The notes beneath the pieces were generated by a model. The model ran no database searches and had not been told where the DNA came from. It was given only the letters and a program-made list of their open reading frames with translations. DNA of 64,000 nucleotides from Xylogone sp. PMI_703 (taxonomy: Eukaryota; Ascomycota; Leotiomycetes). The first letter of the stretch is position 1. Every line of letters begins with the position of its first letter. The stretch lies in NCBI GenBank assembly GCA_021399445.1, contig JAJTUQ010000005.1, positions 2,790,001-2,854,000 on the forward strand, in the 5' to 3' direction. Positions 23,510 through 36,778 of the stretch are shown piece after piece. Both the position numbers and the translations under genes were made by a program.

Positions 23510-25108
23510 CCTGAGGAGTTCCAAGGGAGCTAAGGTTAGGCTGAAGAACCTGCAAATGTAGAAGTGGTAAAGAATAAGGTAGAGCGTGAATTGGAGTTAG
23601 AATTGTATATTAAGGGACTTGTTCCATACGGATACTGTAGGTTATAGAGCAACATTAGACTTCTCTTTTGGCATAGACTATTTGGGTTCACTCTAATCCC
23701 TTCAAGTAACAACGCTCTATATTTTGATGTCTATAAATATATTTATTAAAGAAATAGAAATGACAAAAATAAATATAACATAATGTTAAAATGATCTAGT
23801 ATCAAATCACCTCTTGTATTTGTTCTGACCCATACGCAAATACAAATACATCAATTGCTATTATCAATCCAACCACCAATGATTAAAGATTCTGTGTTTC
23901 CTAAATCCAAGTTTTGCGGAGTTGGCCAATTGGGTTCAAAGACCATAAGTTCGCTAAGCTTTTAGAAGCAGTCTCACCGCGCATATTCCACTTAAGCTTC
24001 TACTCCTTCCAGCTGCCTGAATCTGATCTTAGATTAGTAAGAAGTCTGCTGTGAGAAGGATGCATCATCCACAATCTATGGCGATGCTTTGTGGGTAAGT
24101 TTTACACACATATCGTAGTATATGTGTAATAAAAGCGACCCAAATGCGTCCATACAGTTAATCTAAGGGTACTGGCTCTGCAGCTCCTCCCAATTGCCTG
24201 GATTACATTTACTCTGCTCCAGATCATCATCATCCGTCATGTTGCTTGTATTTGCGATATAGCATGGGGAGCGTGTGGTAAATTTGAGAGGCTACGATTG
24301 GTTGTAGTTATTATGTAATCATTAGATACCTCATGCAATGCCAAAAACCTGAGGATAGAGGGAATAGGGCAAAGATTATGGCGGGAAAGAAGTTTGCATA
24401 TGGTCAAGTTGCTACAGTACAAGTCCTGTGGAAGTGACAACTTCGCTGAATAATACTGTATTGGGGAGCCCTTGATGACATCCTATTCGCCTTGCGCGTT
24501 TAGTTCCCCAAAACGGCTGTCGCTAAAATCGACGCTAGCAAATACGTGGCGCTTCTGCCCGAGGCACTAGGATCTGATTGGTGGTTAGATCTACAGAGAG
24601 GCACGATGCAGATGATACGCACAGAGGAAAGAGATGGTTCTGTACTCAGTTACCAGTAACTAAACATCCGATCCGCTCTCTGTTCCGACATTATATTCCG
24701 TTCTCATCCGCTCCGACCCGCCTTGGATGAATACTGGGATAATCTCTTAAAGCTGGTGGTTGAATATCGAGATGCTGACATACCGTGATATTTGTCATCA
24801 GCATACAAAACGGTTTTGATTCCGCACTTCTCCAAAGCTGTGACGTAGCGAATATCCTGGCACTAACTATTGTAAATTTAGAAGGATGGAGTAAATGCCA
24901 TTGAACCTAAGTACTGGCTGGATTTGGAAATATTATCAAGACAAACCGAAGCAAACCGAAGCAAACCGAAGCAGATCATAGAATACAAATAATCTTATGC
25001 GAGAATAAGAGCGGATGCTATTAACATTACAGAGTACAATGTACTTGAATGGCAGCCACATGATAAATTCTGAAAATTGATCATACATATATTGGGGGGC
25101 AAGGTAGA
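23510..25108. other. Intergenic region with a short tandem repeat
   Basis: No gene seen. Contains three copies of a 10-bp unit (gcaaaccgaa-like) at 24941-24970. Confidence 0.4.
24941..24970. repeat. Three 10-bp tandem repeats
   Basis: Units acaaaccgaa, gcaaaccgaa, gcaaaccgaa lie head to tail, followed by a partial gcag. Probably a simple minisatellite. Confidence 0.8.
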
Positions 25109-26370
25109 TTAACTCGCATTAGGCCACAAAAGGACAGCTTTGACACAACCTCCGGCTTTCAGGTCTTTTTCTACTTTCTCAATCTCGCTGTATGCGTAAG
25201 TTTTCACAAGCGTATCTATTGGAAACCGACCACTCTTCCAATATTCTATGAGAATAGGAATGAACTGGAGAAATAAGAGTTAGTACCTTTAAAGGCTTAA
25301 ATGCAATTGCGCTTACCTTGCGCGGGTCTGCTGAGCCTTGATGAACCCCAACATAGCTCACTCCCCGCTGAAGCCAGTTCAAAGGCTTAATTTCAATTGC
25401 TGCGTCTGGGCCAGGTGCACCAACAGTGGCAACCTTGGAGTTGGGCCCTCCGCATGCAAGCATGTCTTGAATAACTTTGATGTTTCCAGTCGCATCAAAG
25501 GCGCCATCTACACCGAATCCCCCAGTAAGTCTCTGTATTTCGCTCACTACATCTTGCTTCATAGAGTTAATTGTGTGTGTCGCGCCTAATTTGAGTGCAA
25601 GCTCAAGTTTTGAGTCAAGAATGTCAACGGCTATAATCTTTGTTGCGGGAGTAAGATTGGCTGCCATGATGCCACTCAATCCCACTGAGCCGACGCCAAA
25701 CACTACCACGGCAGCCCCAGGTGCAGGCTTGAGGACGTTCAAAACTGTGCCAGCACCAGTTTGAATTCCACACCCAAGAGCACAAAGTATATCCAAAGGT
25801 AGGTCCTTATCTACCTTGACTACCGATACTCCTCGAACTATGGCCTTATGTGCAAAGCTAGACTGTCCAAAAAAGTGCGACGATACTTGTTGGCCATCTT
25901 CAAGAGTAAATCCTTTTGTACCATCTAACCTACATCCGCTGAAATTCAGGGATACCGCCTCGATGCAGTACGCAGGCATTCCACTCCTACATGGCGCGCA
26001 TTTTTCGCAGTAACTGAAACTGAGGAGGACGTGATCTCCAACTTCGACGTGTTTAATCTCTGAGCCAATGCACTCTACAACTCCAGCACCTTCGTGGCCG
26101 CCCACCAGAGGTAATCGTACGGGAATAGTTCCCTATATAATTAGTTAGCGAATCTCTCCGTGGTGATTCAGATAAATAGGCGGTCTTGTTTACATTGATC
26201 ACTGAGAAATCTGTGTGACAAACACCTGTCGCAACCATACGGACAATTACTTCGTCGGCCCTCATCTCTCCGAGAGATATTTTTTTGATCTCATAATTTC
26301 CATTGAGGCTGCTACACACGAGAGCGTCAACAAGCTCGCGAGATATGCTTCTCTCCGAAACTGTTACCAT
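25109..26370 (-). CDS. Zinc-dependent aryl/benzyl-alcohol-type dehydrogenase
   Basis: Medium-chain Zn alcohol dehydrogenase, most like aryl-alcohol dehydrogenases that interconvert aromatic alcohols and aldehydes with NAD(P). Three exons (26370-26194, 26132-25317, 25264-25109), introns 61 and 52 bp, product 382 residues. The catalytic zinc ligand Cys51 sits in GVCHTD, GGHEGAG (residues 70-76) follows, and the four structural-zinc cysteines lie in YCEKCAPCRSGMPAYC. The Rossmann motif is VVVFGVGSVG. The C-terminus has the family's PLNWLQRGVSYVGVHQGSADPRK. It starts a compact group with an MFS transporter, an ALDH and a Zn2Cys6 regulator, consistent with stepwise oxidation of an imported aromatic alcohol. 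The substrate is inferred. Confidence 0.92.
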
Positions 26371-27005
26371 TTTAAGAACTTAGAAGTAGCGTTCCAAATT
26401 CGACGCCAATTGCAATATTTAAGGTATATATCTGAGAGGATATCTTGCAAAATATGACTGATCTGAGCTGATATCCCTCCCCTCTGGCAGGAGATTTCGA
26501 TTATGAGGACAATGGAGTGCTAGTTAATCAGATGACAAAGCACATTATAGAAGCTGAGGTCTGCAAGCCGCAAATTAGAAAAGAGCTTGGAGAAAGGAGA
26601 TGCAGAAATTACTAATCAGTAATGTTATTAAAGCTCCAACTCATCCAAGCACACGCCGCACCACCCAGCCGCAGCTTCTGGGTCGGAAGCTGAGCGAGCG
26701 GCCCGCCGCCAAGACGAGCTTCCGATGCATCAATTCCAGGAGGCCATCTCTATGCAGAGCTGAAACCGGTATGGGACAATACGATCGGCTAACATCTTGT
26801 ATTCCGGGGTACGGGGTATGGGGTTATCGAAATCTTAATAATGCTCAACAATGGATATTAGTATGTCTCATTGACCAGATTACTCTTCTTCTACACCGAC
26901 TTCACTGATGTGAATTGAGCCCTTTTTAGTCTTCTCATTATCTATTCTTACTCAAATCATTTGGTGTCGCGCGCGAGCAATAATACTTACTAGTAGTTGT
27001 TCAAT
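26371..27005. other. Divergent promoter region of ADH and MFS genes
   Basis: 635 bp between two divergently transcribed genes of the same presumed cluster; it should hold both promoters. No gene seen. A Zn2Cys6 site could lie here, but I could not single one out. Confidence 0.45.
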
Positions 27006-28998
27006 ATGGACATGAATATAGATGAACAGGTATGTGAACCATTCTTTCGGTCCCAGAGGTGTCATTGCTAAATATTAATTACGTTATAGACGATTCACCG
27101 AGTACGCGCTCTATTGAACTAGCCCGCTAAGTATGGCTTTACTGACCTGTTGTTAATGTAGCTGGAGGAGGAGCTTCATGTCAAAATCTATCCTGGGACC
27201 GAGATCATGGCCGACGTAGGTGAGGCACGCTTCGTTCACTCCGGCAACTCGAGCGAGAGCGTCCTTGTACCGCAACCGAGCAATGACCCTCATGATCCCC
27301 TTGTACGTTATAGTCATTAGAAGTTTCCGGATATGTTCCTCAACGTACTGACATTTCTTGAAAGAACTGGAATAGGAAATGGAAATTTACGGCAATGTTT
27401 CTTGCAACACTGGCAACCTTCACACAAGCAATGGGCCCCCTGGCTATTGCCCCACAGTTCCCCGCGCTCATGGAAAGCTTTGACAGATCTCTAGCAGATG
27501 TTGTTGACTTCTCCGGCATCTGTATTCTTGTATTGGGCTTTAGTAACTTTTTCTGGTAGATAAACTAATTTTGAAGTACTGCAGCCTTTTGTCTAACAAG
27601 TCCTATAGGGTTCCCATGCAGACCGCTTTCGGAAGAAGACCTGTTCTTATCTTTTCAACTCTCGGCTGTGTGGCTGCTAGTATCTGGAAGGCGAAAGCTA
27701 AATCATATGCTAGTTTCATGGGGGCATCTGTCCTTCATGGCTTTGCTGCCGGTCCTGGAGAGGTACGTTTCTCCTTAGAGGCGTTTCCTAATGCTAATGG
27801 TATATATAGAGTATTCAACCGACGATTGTTACGGATATCATGTTCTTGCATGAGAGAGGGATCTATAATACGCTATACTTTTTCTCATATTTTGGTGGAG
27901 TGACAATTGGACCTGTCCTTGCTGGCCCAATGACAGAGCACGTTGACTGGCAAAGCTTCTGGTGGCTTAATGTTGCGCTCTATGCAGCAATTTGTGTAGC
28001 CGCCCTGGTATTTTTCCCTGAGACACTGTGGCACAGGCAAAATACGAAATCTATGGGCAGTGGACTTGGTCTAGAAGCGAAAGGCTCCTCAGAAAATGGG
28101 TTGACTGATTCCGTGAAGGAGACGCCTGCGGATGTAAGGGAGCCAACCACAGCACACGAAGAAAATTCGGTACTCGATCCGTATCTCGGCAGAGGAAACC
28201 CATCCAAGCAACAATTCAAGTTCCTCCAAGCCAATTCCCATCCTTTCAAGAGCATGCTCCGAGAATTCTGGGTCCCCTGGAAACTTTTCGCTTTCCCCAT
28301 TGTGGAATTTGCAGCATTTGCAGTCTCATGGAGCGCAAGTGTCTTCTTGACTCTCAATTTGACACAGTCCCAGATCTTCTCCGATGCGCCTTATAATCTT
28401 TCTCCACAGACAGTTGGCCTCTTCAATCTCGCAACACTCGTTGGTGCTGCAATAGGACTGGCAACATGTGGCCCTTTGTCAGACTGGGTATCAATGAGGT
28501 CCACTCGCCGCAGTAATGGTATCCGAGAACCTGAAATGAGGCTTCCTACCTTGATCCCGTATATGGTTTTAATGGTTATTGGTAATTTTATCGTGGCATT
28601 TGGTTACCAGTATAAGTGGGCTTGGGAGGTATGCTATTCAGTAACCCGTGGCTTATGCAAGTACAAGACTGATCATGCTATAGATAATTGTACTCATTGG
28701 TTACACTCTTGGAGGACTTCAAGTTGCAGCAATTCCCTCTATCATAGCTACATATGCTGTTGATAGCTATAAACCAGTTACAGGATCCATCTTCATAGCC
28801 ATTACGGTTAACAAAAACGTTTGGGGCTATGGCTTCAGCAAATTCATCTCCACCTGGATCGCGTCAGATGGAGCGGTCAAGCCTATCATGCTCAACATGT
28901 GTCTTACATTTTTATTCTGCAGTATAGGTATTGTATTTTACATCTGGGGAAAGACATTCAGGAAATGGACGAGAAACTCCAAGGTTCACAGTATGTGA
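27006..28998 (+). CDS. MFS transporter (DHA1/HOL1-like)
   Basis: Twelve-span major facilitator protein, 547 residues over six exons: 27006-27029, 27162-27302, 27365-27555, 27609-27762, 27810-28628 and 28684-28998. All junctions are in phase; the first intron is 132 bp, the others 47-62. The N-terminal tail ends in DPLNWNRKWKFTAMF, the usual entry to span 1 of this branch. The loop after span 2 has the MFS motif A form FGRRPVLIFSTLG. A large cytoplasmic loop (about residues 250-325) separates the two halves. The last exon contains VLIGYTLGGLQVAAIPSIIATYAVDSY. It lies between the aryl-ADH and the ALDH, so it probably imports the aromatic substrate or exports a product. Confidence 0.9.
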
Positions 28999-29741
28999 AA
29001 GCATTTAGGCGATACCGCGTACATGCATAACATGATGGAGGCAGTTACGGATTGCTAGCTATTGATATTTGACTCTTATGTATAAATCTTTCTACGAAAG
29101 TTTAAGCTAGTACTATCTATCAAAGTTAGCTACCTTTCAAATGAGTTCAAGGATACGTAATTATCCAACTATTTACTACTGCACCCAGGTCTGCTCGCCA
29201 AGTTGTAAATATACTCATCGATAGGAACTTATTTCAGCTTTTCAGGTATGCCAAAATAACCAAACTATTAGCATCCTTCGTAGATGCTAGACTTGATAGA
29301 ACATATGAGCAGATAGCTGGTCCATCGGCATGTAGTGCTCTCCACGTACGGCTCACCCGAGATTCCAGCTTGGAAACAGATCTTCAACTATACCGCCTCC
29401 TTACACGGGGCCCGAATAGCCCATGCCAAGATTCGACAACGCTTCGAGACACACGTCTTGGAGCATCTGAGTATTAGGGTCGGCTATGCGGAGCGGCTGT
29501 GCTCCAGGGAGCTGAAGTCTCTATCCGCACAACAGAGGTCCACGCGGAGGGTACTTTCCGCCCAGCACACTGGATTAGCCACAAGTCACTATTATGCGCT
29601 TATGCCACTATTTGAAAGCCTCTGAAGCTCATGGTGTAGTATTTAAGTGAGCACGGAATTTCAAGGGCGAGAATAGAGGGAGGACCTGCATGCCAGCAAC
29701 AGCTATATCTAATATCCAGCACCAGAACGCTAGTAATCAAA
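28999..29741. other. Intergenic region MFS-ALDH
   Basis: The ORF at 29335-29625 has no recognisable content. Otherwise the stretch probably holds the MFS 3' UTR and the ALDH promoter. Confidence 0.4.
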
Positions 29742-31376
29742 ATGACTGCGGGTACTATATCAACGGCCAATGTTGACTCGCAGGTACCACTTATCATAAA
29801 TGGTCGACAGGTGACCACCGAGATGTCTTTTGAGGTACAAAATCCATCCACAGGTAGAATTCTTTGGAAGTCAAGCGCAGCATCTGTCCATGATGCAACG
29901 GTGGCTGTGGATTCCGCACACTCCGCCTTCCAGGCGTGGTCTAAGACAAAACCTGCATATCGACGTGACCTATTCCTCCGTGCGGCAAATATATTTGAGA
30001 AGCGGAAAGAGGAGCTTGGGAGATATATGACGGAAGAGACAGGCGCGGAAGACCGCTTTGTCGATTTCAACCTTATATCTTGCATTGAAATGTTGAGGGA
30101 TCTGGCTGGAAGAATCTCATCGATTGCAGGCAGCATGCCAACTCTTTCGGAGGAAGGTGCACATGGCCTCATTTATATGGAACCGTATGGCGTCGTGCTT
30201 GGGATTGCCCCATGGTAAGACCTTCTGTCCTTGATTTTAAACAGCAGTGAAACTGAATACTCGCCAAATAGGAACTCCCCATTTCCACTTGGTGTGCGCG
30301 CATTTGCATTTGCATTAGCAGCTGGTAATACGGTTGTTCTTAAGGGATCAGAGTTTGCTCCTCGGACTTTCTTCGAGATTGTCAATGTATTCTACGAGGC
30401 ATCCCTTCCAGCTGGCTGCGTTAATTTAATCGTTCATGCCCCCAAGTCCGCAGCGGAAGTTACGACTGCATTAGTCACTCACCCACTAGTCAAGAAAATC
30501 AACTTCACAGGGAGTACACGAATAGGGAAAATCATTGCTTCGCTTGCAGGACAGTATCTGAAACCTGTATTAATGGAGCTCGGCGGGAAAGCAAGCGCAA
30601 TTATTATGAATGATGCCAACTTAGAAAATGCGGCTCTGCAATGTACATTGGGCTCTTTCATACATGTAAGAGTACCCCATTCATACTGACATAATTTTAA
30701 CTTTGAAGTGAACGGGAATCTAACCGTTGTCTAGAGTGGACAAGTTTGTATGTCCACAGAGAGGGTGGTAGTGCACAAAGACGTCGCCGAGGCGTTCATT
30801 CAAGAGTTCAAAAAAGCCACGAACCGAATCTATGGTCCATCAAGCCCGACTCCTGTTCTAGTTTCTTCTGCAGGTGTCTCCAAGAACAAAAGACTTATCT
30901 CAGATGCTATGAATAAGGGGGCCACAGTCATCCTAGGGAGTCCCGAGGCAAAAGAGTCACTGGACACGCACCTGCGACCAACTATTCTCTGTGGGGTCAA
31001 AAATGATATGGATCTATACTATGAGGAAAGTTTTGGTCCAACCGTCTCAGTTTTTGTAGTTAATTCGGAAGAAGAAGCTCTCGAACTTGCCAATGATACT
31101 GAATACGGCTTAGTAGGGGCAGTTTTCACGGAAAACTTAGCAACGGGGCTACGAATCGCTGAGAAATATGAGGCAGGGTAAGTCAACATACTTAGTATTA
31201 TTGATTTTATCAACTGATTGCTGTGAGCTAGGGCTATTCATATAAATAGTATGACGGTGCATGATGAACCCGTCTTGCCCCATGGTGGTATGAAGCAGAG
31301 TGGATTCGGTCGCTTCAATGGCATGGCTGGCCTGCAGGAATTTCTGCGTACCAAGACAGTTACCTGGCATGACTAA
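29742..31376 (+). CDS. Aldehyde dehydrogenase (salicylaldehyde/vanillin DH-like)
   Basis: Complete NAD(P)+-dependent ALDH, 484 residues in four exons: 29742-30214, 30272-30665, 30735-31177 and 31232-31376, all junctions in phase. PYGVVLGIAPWNSPFPL, FTGSTRIGK (cofactor fold), MELGGKAS with Glu260 and GQVCMSTER with Cys294 are the family's active-site blocks; the Glu-Cys spacing of 34 is normal. The C-terminal AIHINSMTVHDEPVLPHGG and SGFGRFNG match aromatic-aldehyde dehydrogenases. It lies in the ADH-MFS-ALDH-regulator group and would oxidise the aldehyde made by the ADH to the acid. It is paralogous to the partial ALDH at the window start. Confidence 0.95.
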
Positions 31377-31996
31377 ATTATACCGATGTGCATCTGGGCC
31401 TAGTGTAATCACTAATTGGATATCGGCAATGGTTGTGGGTAATTGTGAGTTTGAAGTCTCAAAGTATGGTATTTTGTCTGATAGCTACGCATAACTCCGA
31501 ATAATTCGATATAATTATCAATAAATTTTTCATATGGAAGGGATACGTTGTATTTGCATAGTATAGTCTATACATCTCCGAATAAGCGCTATTAGGATAT
31601 TTGAGATAGCTAATTGAGCTTACACTGCTTATCAGGAGTGGCTATTTAGAATAGTACGTCTCAGCTGAAACTTAACCGGATCTTAGTGCGCTAAAAGAGC
31701 CATATACGTAACCTCACTCGAGGTCGTTAGTCATCCTCTCTCCAATGATTGGTTCCAGTTTACGTGTATTCACTCAGCTGTCATCAGCTAAGGCATTCAC
31801 ATTGCACCTTTACGCCTCTATTACACAATCTTGTGTTGTTCAAATCCAAGAGTCCTCAACGATTCCTCTTTTCTCATAGGATCAACACATCCTGAAGTCA
31901 CGTTTTTTTCAGATCCAGTATAAAAGTAGCAAAGTGGCTGGAGCAATCACTTTGTTGGAATAGCCTCTTACCGCTTCAACCCCGTCTGGTTGTGTG
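31377..31996. other. Intergenic region upstream of the second Zn2Cys6 gene
   Basis: AT-rich; no gene seen. Probably the ALDH terminator and the regulator's promoter. Confidence 0.4.
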
Positions 31997-33286
31997 ATGA
32001 TTAGCATAGCAAGGAATTCCACAAAGAGGCGATACCGCAAATCAACCAAAGGCTGTTTAACTTGTAAAACAAGGAGAGTGAAGGTATATTCCCTCAGATC
32101 ATAATACGATGATTGTCCAGAACTAGTACGCTGATCGATATAGTGCGATGAGGTCCGCCCTATTTGTGGCAACTGCCGGAAATATTTTGTTCGCGTAGAT
32201 CGCTGTGAATACCCTCAATCTGGACACCGATCTTATGGAGAGACTCGCGCTATAAAAATTGCTCCAAAATACACCATACGACAGACAATTTTGAAAGAGC
32301 TTGATACTGCTGCTTCTGGAGCGAGCAATTCTCGGATACATATTCTAGAGCGCCGCTTGATACACCACTATGCGCAATCCACCTGCATCCAAAATTTAGA
32401 CAAGTCTGCGCTTCCGATATGCGCCAAGTTTGTGTGGCAAGTTGCTATACCTCAATTCGCTTTCTCATCCCAAGTCGTCAGAAACGCGATGATAGCGATA
32501 TCCGGCCTTCATCTGTTCTCCCTTACACCGGAAGACCAGTCCCTATTGTTTGCCTCAAGGGTATATCTTGACAGAGCAATTGCACACCATAGGTCTAGTA
32601 TAGATAACATAGATAGGCAGAATTCCGAGCTAATCGTTGTTACCGGGATGTTGATCGCCCATTACACTTGGCTGGTTGACTGTCTTTTCCAGCCTGGGGA
32701 ACCATTTACACTAGGCCTCCGAACCTATTATATCTGCAAAGGAACTCGATCCTTGCTTGAAAAAACAGATCCAATGCTCCAAGGAAACTTTTTCGAGCCC
32801 CTTCCTAAGTTTCAATATCACGACCCACCACCCAGTGCAGGCAAAGTATTCCTTAAAAGCGCACTGGAGGATATGGCTGCCATCAAGAAATGTTTCAACA
32901 AATCCAACAAAAGTCTTGCAATTCTACAAGTTTACGAATTGGCAGCTAACGAAGTCGTGGCTATCTACCATCTGGTGGCCTATATAACAGTAAACGATGT
33001 CCCGATAGAGCAAGAGATTGTTACCATTCTACATAAAATGCCACCAATATTCATCGATCTTTTAAAGCAGCTTGATCCCATTGCAATGGCTCTGTTGGCA
33101 CGCTGCTTTGTATTATTAAGCTTATTCAAGAATTCGATTGCCTGGTGGTTTCAGGGCACTGGAGAATTCAGAGCAGGGACAAGGTCTGTTGAAGGTATTC
33201 AAAAGTTGATGCCCGATGAATGGCTTTGGATAATGGAGTGGCCTCGGAAAGTGGCGAAAGGAGAGATAAATTTGGAGCTGGTTTAG
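31997..33286 (+). CDS. Zn2Cys6 transcription factor, presumed regulator of the ADH-MFS-ALDH group
   Basis: Two exons, 31997-32083 and 32144-33286 (60-bp intron), giving 409 residues. The zinc cluster is split by the intron: GCLTCKTRRVK ends exon 1 and CDEVRPICGNCRKYF starts exon 2. The pattern is C-x2-C-x6-C-x6-C-x2-C-x9-C, the last loop being longer than usual (FVRVDR before the final Cys). The C-terminal two thirds are the fungal regulator domain (FVWQVAIPQFAFSSQVVRNAMIAISGLHL), paralogous to the regulator at 16.4-17.8 kb. Its position next to the ALDH suggests it is the pathway-specific regulator of the 25-31 kb group; this is inference from clustering. Confidence 0.9.
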
Positions 33287-34677
33287 TCATTTTTGTATAG
33301 CACTTCTGTAATTTTAGTATTAAAATTTGATATCAGAGTAGTAGTGTCAGAGTATGAGTACGAATACGAGCGGAAATCGGTTTTACCGGCAAAGCTACAG
33401 CCGTATTAGGTAAGGTATGAAGCGTAGTAAAACCGGTGGTAAAACAGGTGGTGAAACTCCTTCAATGTAGGGGTATTTTCCTGGTAATCCGGTAATGCAC
33501 TAGCCACTATAAATTGTATAGTAATTGCACCGTAGGATAGTTAATTCAAAAAATTCTTTGCTTCTAGCCACGTTCGGAACGTACAAGGTTCCGACAAGTA
33601 GTACAATGCCAATGAAGAGAAAATGAAATCCAACTAAATATTATCTTGTTCATATTTCGTTTATTTTATTGATGGTTTGCAACTTGTGGCATAGATAGAT
33701 CTTGATTAGAGAGTCCTATAAAAGTATACAGTTTAATAAAAAAGAACACAACGTAGGTTTGTGAATTGAATGGAAAAGCGGGAAAAGATATGAACGAATT
33801 CGGGCTCGTATTCGCTTGAGAGAGGGTCGAGAATGGTGCCAATCAACTTCCGCCGCTGCCACTTACGTTAGCACGCGCAGTCGTATAGAATACGGGTTAC
33901 GAACTACGAAATTTCCACTCCTGGTTGTTTTTGCTTGAACTGCCGTTCCCTACGCTACTGAAGGCGATCAATATTATTAAGTATTTAATTTTTATAAGGT
34001 GATATTAACAGAATACTACGAGACATCATGTATAGAAGTTGAGTGAATGCCAGGGCTTAAGATAAGAGAAGTAAAAAAACTATCACGGAAAATATTTAAG
34101 CATACATAGAGAGAAGCTTAATGCTACCATTCATCCGAAATAGCCATACCAGGCGCCGGTTCGGCCCTCTTACCCATGACCCCCATTCGTAACACTTATT
34201 CTCTTAGCAACCTGAGGAAGTGTCGATAGACTGATGGTGCTCGAAAATTACAGTAAGAGTCTTAACTGTTCGGGCCGAACTGTTTAGTATGTCTGTAATA
34301 GGTTATTGGACGGGGTGCGGAGAGTGATGTGAGGTCAGAGTAATGATCAATCAAAGCTTTACTGTGCTGTGAGGGATCGGAGAAAAAGTAGGGGTCTTCT
34401 TTATTTCAAAGTTGGTATACGTATGCTGCACTTTGTGATAATTTTGCGGAAGTGTTGAAGCGTGCGAGGATAAAATTCTATTTATGGTAACCTATACTCT
34501 TGGCCCTCGAGTGGATTTGCTGCTGCGTGACGAGGATAATCATGGCACATGAGCACCGCAACTGTTCAAATATACTCATCTATGCCCATCTATTAGCCAA
34601 TGCCCCATCTCTTAAATCGTCTCTTGCTTCTAAACTAGCATTCGTCTACATCAACGTCGACGATAGCGGAGCAACTA
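33287..34677. other. AT-rich intergenic region
   Basis: No gene seen. Around 33370-33480 there are repeated 'aaaaccgg/ccggtaat' words in both orientations, too irregular to call a transposon end. Confidence 0.4.
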
Positions 34678-36778
34678 ATGATGGAAGGATGGAATTCACA
34701 TTCTCATGATAATCGTAGGGATCACCTCGAGCTTTCCTTGTCTCCTGTTTCCCCGCCCGATTACGCGGTCTCAAGGAAACCACTTGCGCAGTCAAAAACC
34801 AGCGAGTCTGAAATCCCTTTGATTCGTCTCTCGGAAAACAACATAAACGATCAAGATCAGCCATACAGTAAGGATTTTAAATTAAACAACAGCTATGCAC
34901 TCGACCCCAGCCACCCTCTTCATGGAGATGGGCATCAAAAGGAGTCTAGATACAGAGGCCGCCTCCTAGATTTAATGTCTCCCACGGCTAACTGGTGGTT
35001 TTACGAGGTTGCGGCAGCCTTGCTTTCTTTGGCAGGAATGGTTGCACTTCTCATTTTGCTACATCGTTTTGACGGAAAATCGCTGGAATCCTGGCCGCTG
35101 AAAATCTCGTTGAACGGTTTAGTTGCTGGTCTTACTATTCTAATAAGGATATCTTGCATGGTCGGCGTTGGATCAGTAATCAGTCAAACTAAATGGGTTT
35201 GGTTCTACTCTTCAATAGGGAACAAAAGGAAGAGAAGATTAGAAGATCTCGCCATATTTGAGGATGCTTCAAGAGGCCCCTTTGGAAGCTTGTTGCTCCT
35301 TTGGAGAACGAAGGCTGGGTATGTTGCAGTCCTTCAAACGTGAGTTATGAGCTTTTACTAATGTGTGACAGATCCTTGGTTTGCTTAGGTGCCCTTCTGA
35401 CAATTGGTTCTCTCGCGTTTGATATTTTCGCACAGGAAGTCCTATCGTTGAGGACTCACTGGGTAATAGTAGAGGATATCGAACATGGGAATAATTCACT
35501 CACCTATGCTAAACCTATGCCAAGAGCTGATTTTTATTCAAATTATGAGCATGGGGAGAGCCTTACTAGTGAGCTTGCTGTACAAGATGTCCTAAATACA
35601 CTAGACTAATATGGCATCTAGTTCAGGAAGCAGTTCCTTCTATGAAAGCCGCCATCTATAATGGCATCATGACAAAAGATATAACTCCAGTACCAGCAAC
35701 TTGCGCAACAAGTAATCGCACCTGGCCAGTGACCCCAACATTAGGTACGTAGAATTGGTTTTGGTCATCTCCAGTCATAGTTATTTACAAACTTCCAGCT
35801 GTATGTGGTAGTTGTACTCAACTCAAGGTTACAACGAGCTGTAGCACACCGAGAGACGATCCTTTAGGATCTTGCAATTACACCCTTCCTGACAATACAA
35901 CTGCCACTGGGGGGACTGGGCTTCGGAATGCTCTTCTTCTTCAACTCTCTCCCGCTCCCGACTGGGATGCTCAAGATAGTACTAGATATCTCTATAAGTT
36001 TGATCTCATCTCGAATGAGGAAGACACCATTGGCGCACAGTGTGAGCTCCATCTCTTTATTCAAGCTTTCGGTAACGTCACCGTGATCAATGGCACACAG
36101 TCCAAGCCAACTATTCGAACATGGAGCGAAGTCCTCCCGATACCAGAAGAAAAGTTCTCCAATGCAGATACGATCTTCACTAATATACCCGACTCATTCA
36201 ACATCGTCTCAAACTCTACATACGGCATTGATTGGCTTGCCCTGTCTGGGATCAGAAGCCAGCTTGCACCTATATTGGATGGAACCGCCTATATGTTGGA
36301 CATAGGCGAGTATAATTATTCTTCAGACTTTATAGAAGCTATATATGGCCTCTCTTGGACTATGGACTCCTTAGATGAATGGATCGTCAACCTAGCTACC
36401 TCTATGACTAACGAGATCCGGCAGGATGGAAACACTAACCTGACAAGCAATCCAGCAGCCGCCCGCTACACTGGCACAGCATACACCACGGAGATTTATG
36501 TTCATGTAAGATGGAGCTGGCTGGCGTTTCCAGCTTTGATGGTCATTCTTGCGGTGACGTTTTTACTCGCGAGTATATTGCAGTCCAGGATAAGGGGCAT
36601 TCAAGCATGGAAAGATGACCCATTAGCACTATTGTTCATGAGCGTTGATGAGAGATTAATGGAGAGGACTGTTGGAGTGGTGGATAAAAATAAATCGTTA
36701 GATGATCTTGTTGGGACGGCGGAGGTGGTCCTGCAGAGGAAAGAGGAAGGCGACTGGAAATTTCAATTAGCGTCGTAG
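34678..36778 (+). CDS. DUF3176 family membrane protein
   Basis: Fungal membrane protein of unknown function. Four exons (34678-35318, 35372-35579, 35627-35744, 35799-36778) give about 648 residues. The N-terminal ~95 residues are polar. The DUF3176 core then begins with NWWFYEVAAALLSLAGMVALLILL, followed by a second span, SQTKWVWF and a third span (SLVCLGALLTIGSLAFDIFAQ). A long extracellular part with several N-glycosylation-type sites and Cys pairs follows, and a last span (WLAFPALMVILAVTFLLASIL) precedes a short cytoplasmic tail with WKDDPLALLF. This layout is typical of the family. The second intron could use either of two donors (GTACAA at 35580 or GTCCTA nearby) without changing phase. 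No link to neighbours. Confidence 0.85.

Noticed and set aside
33360..33500. Scattered ccggt/accgg words as transposon ends
   Set aside because: They are short, irregular and lack a target duplication.
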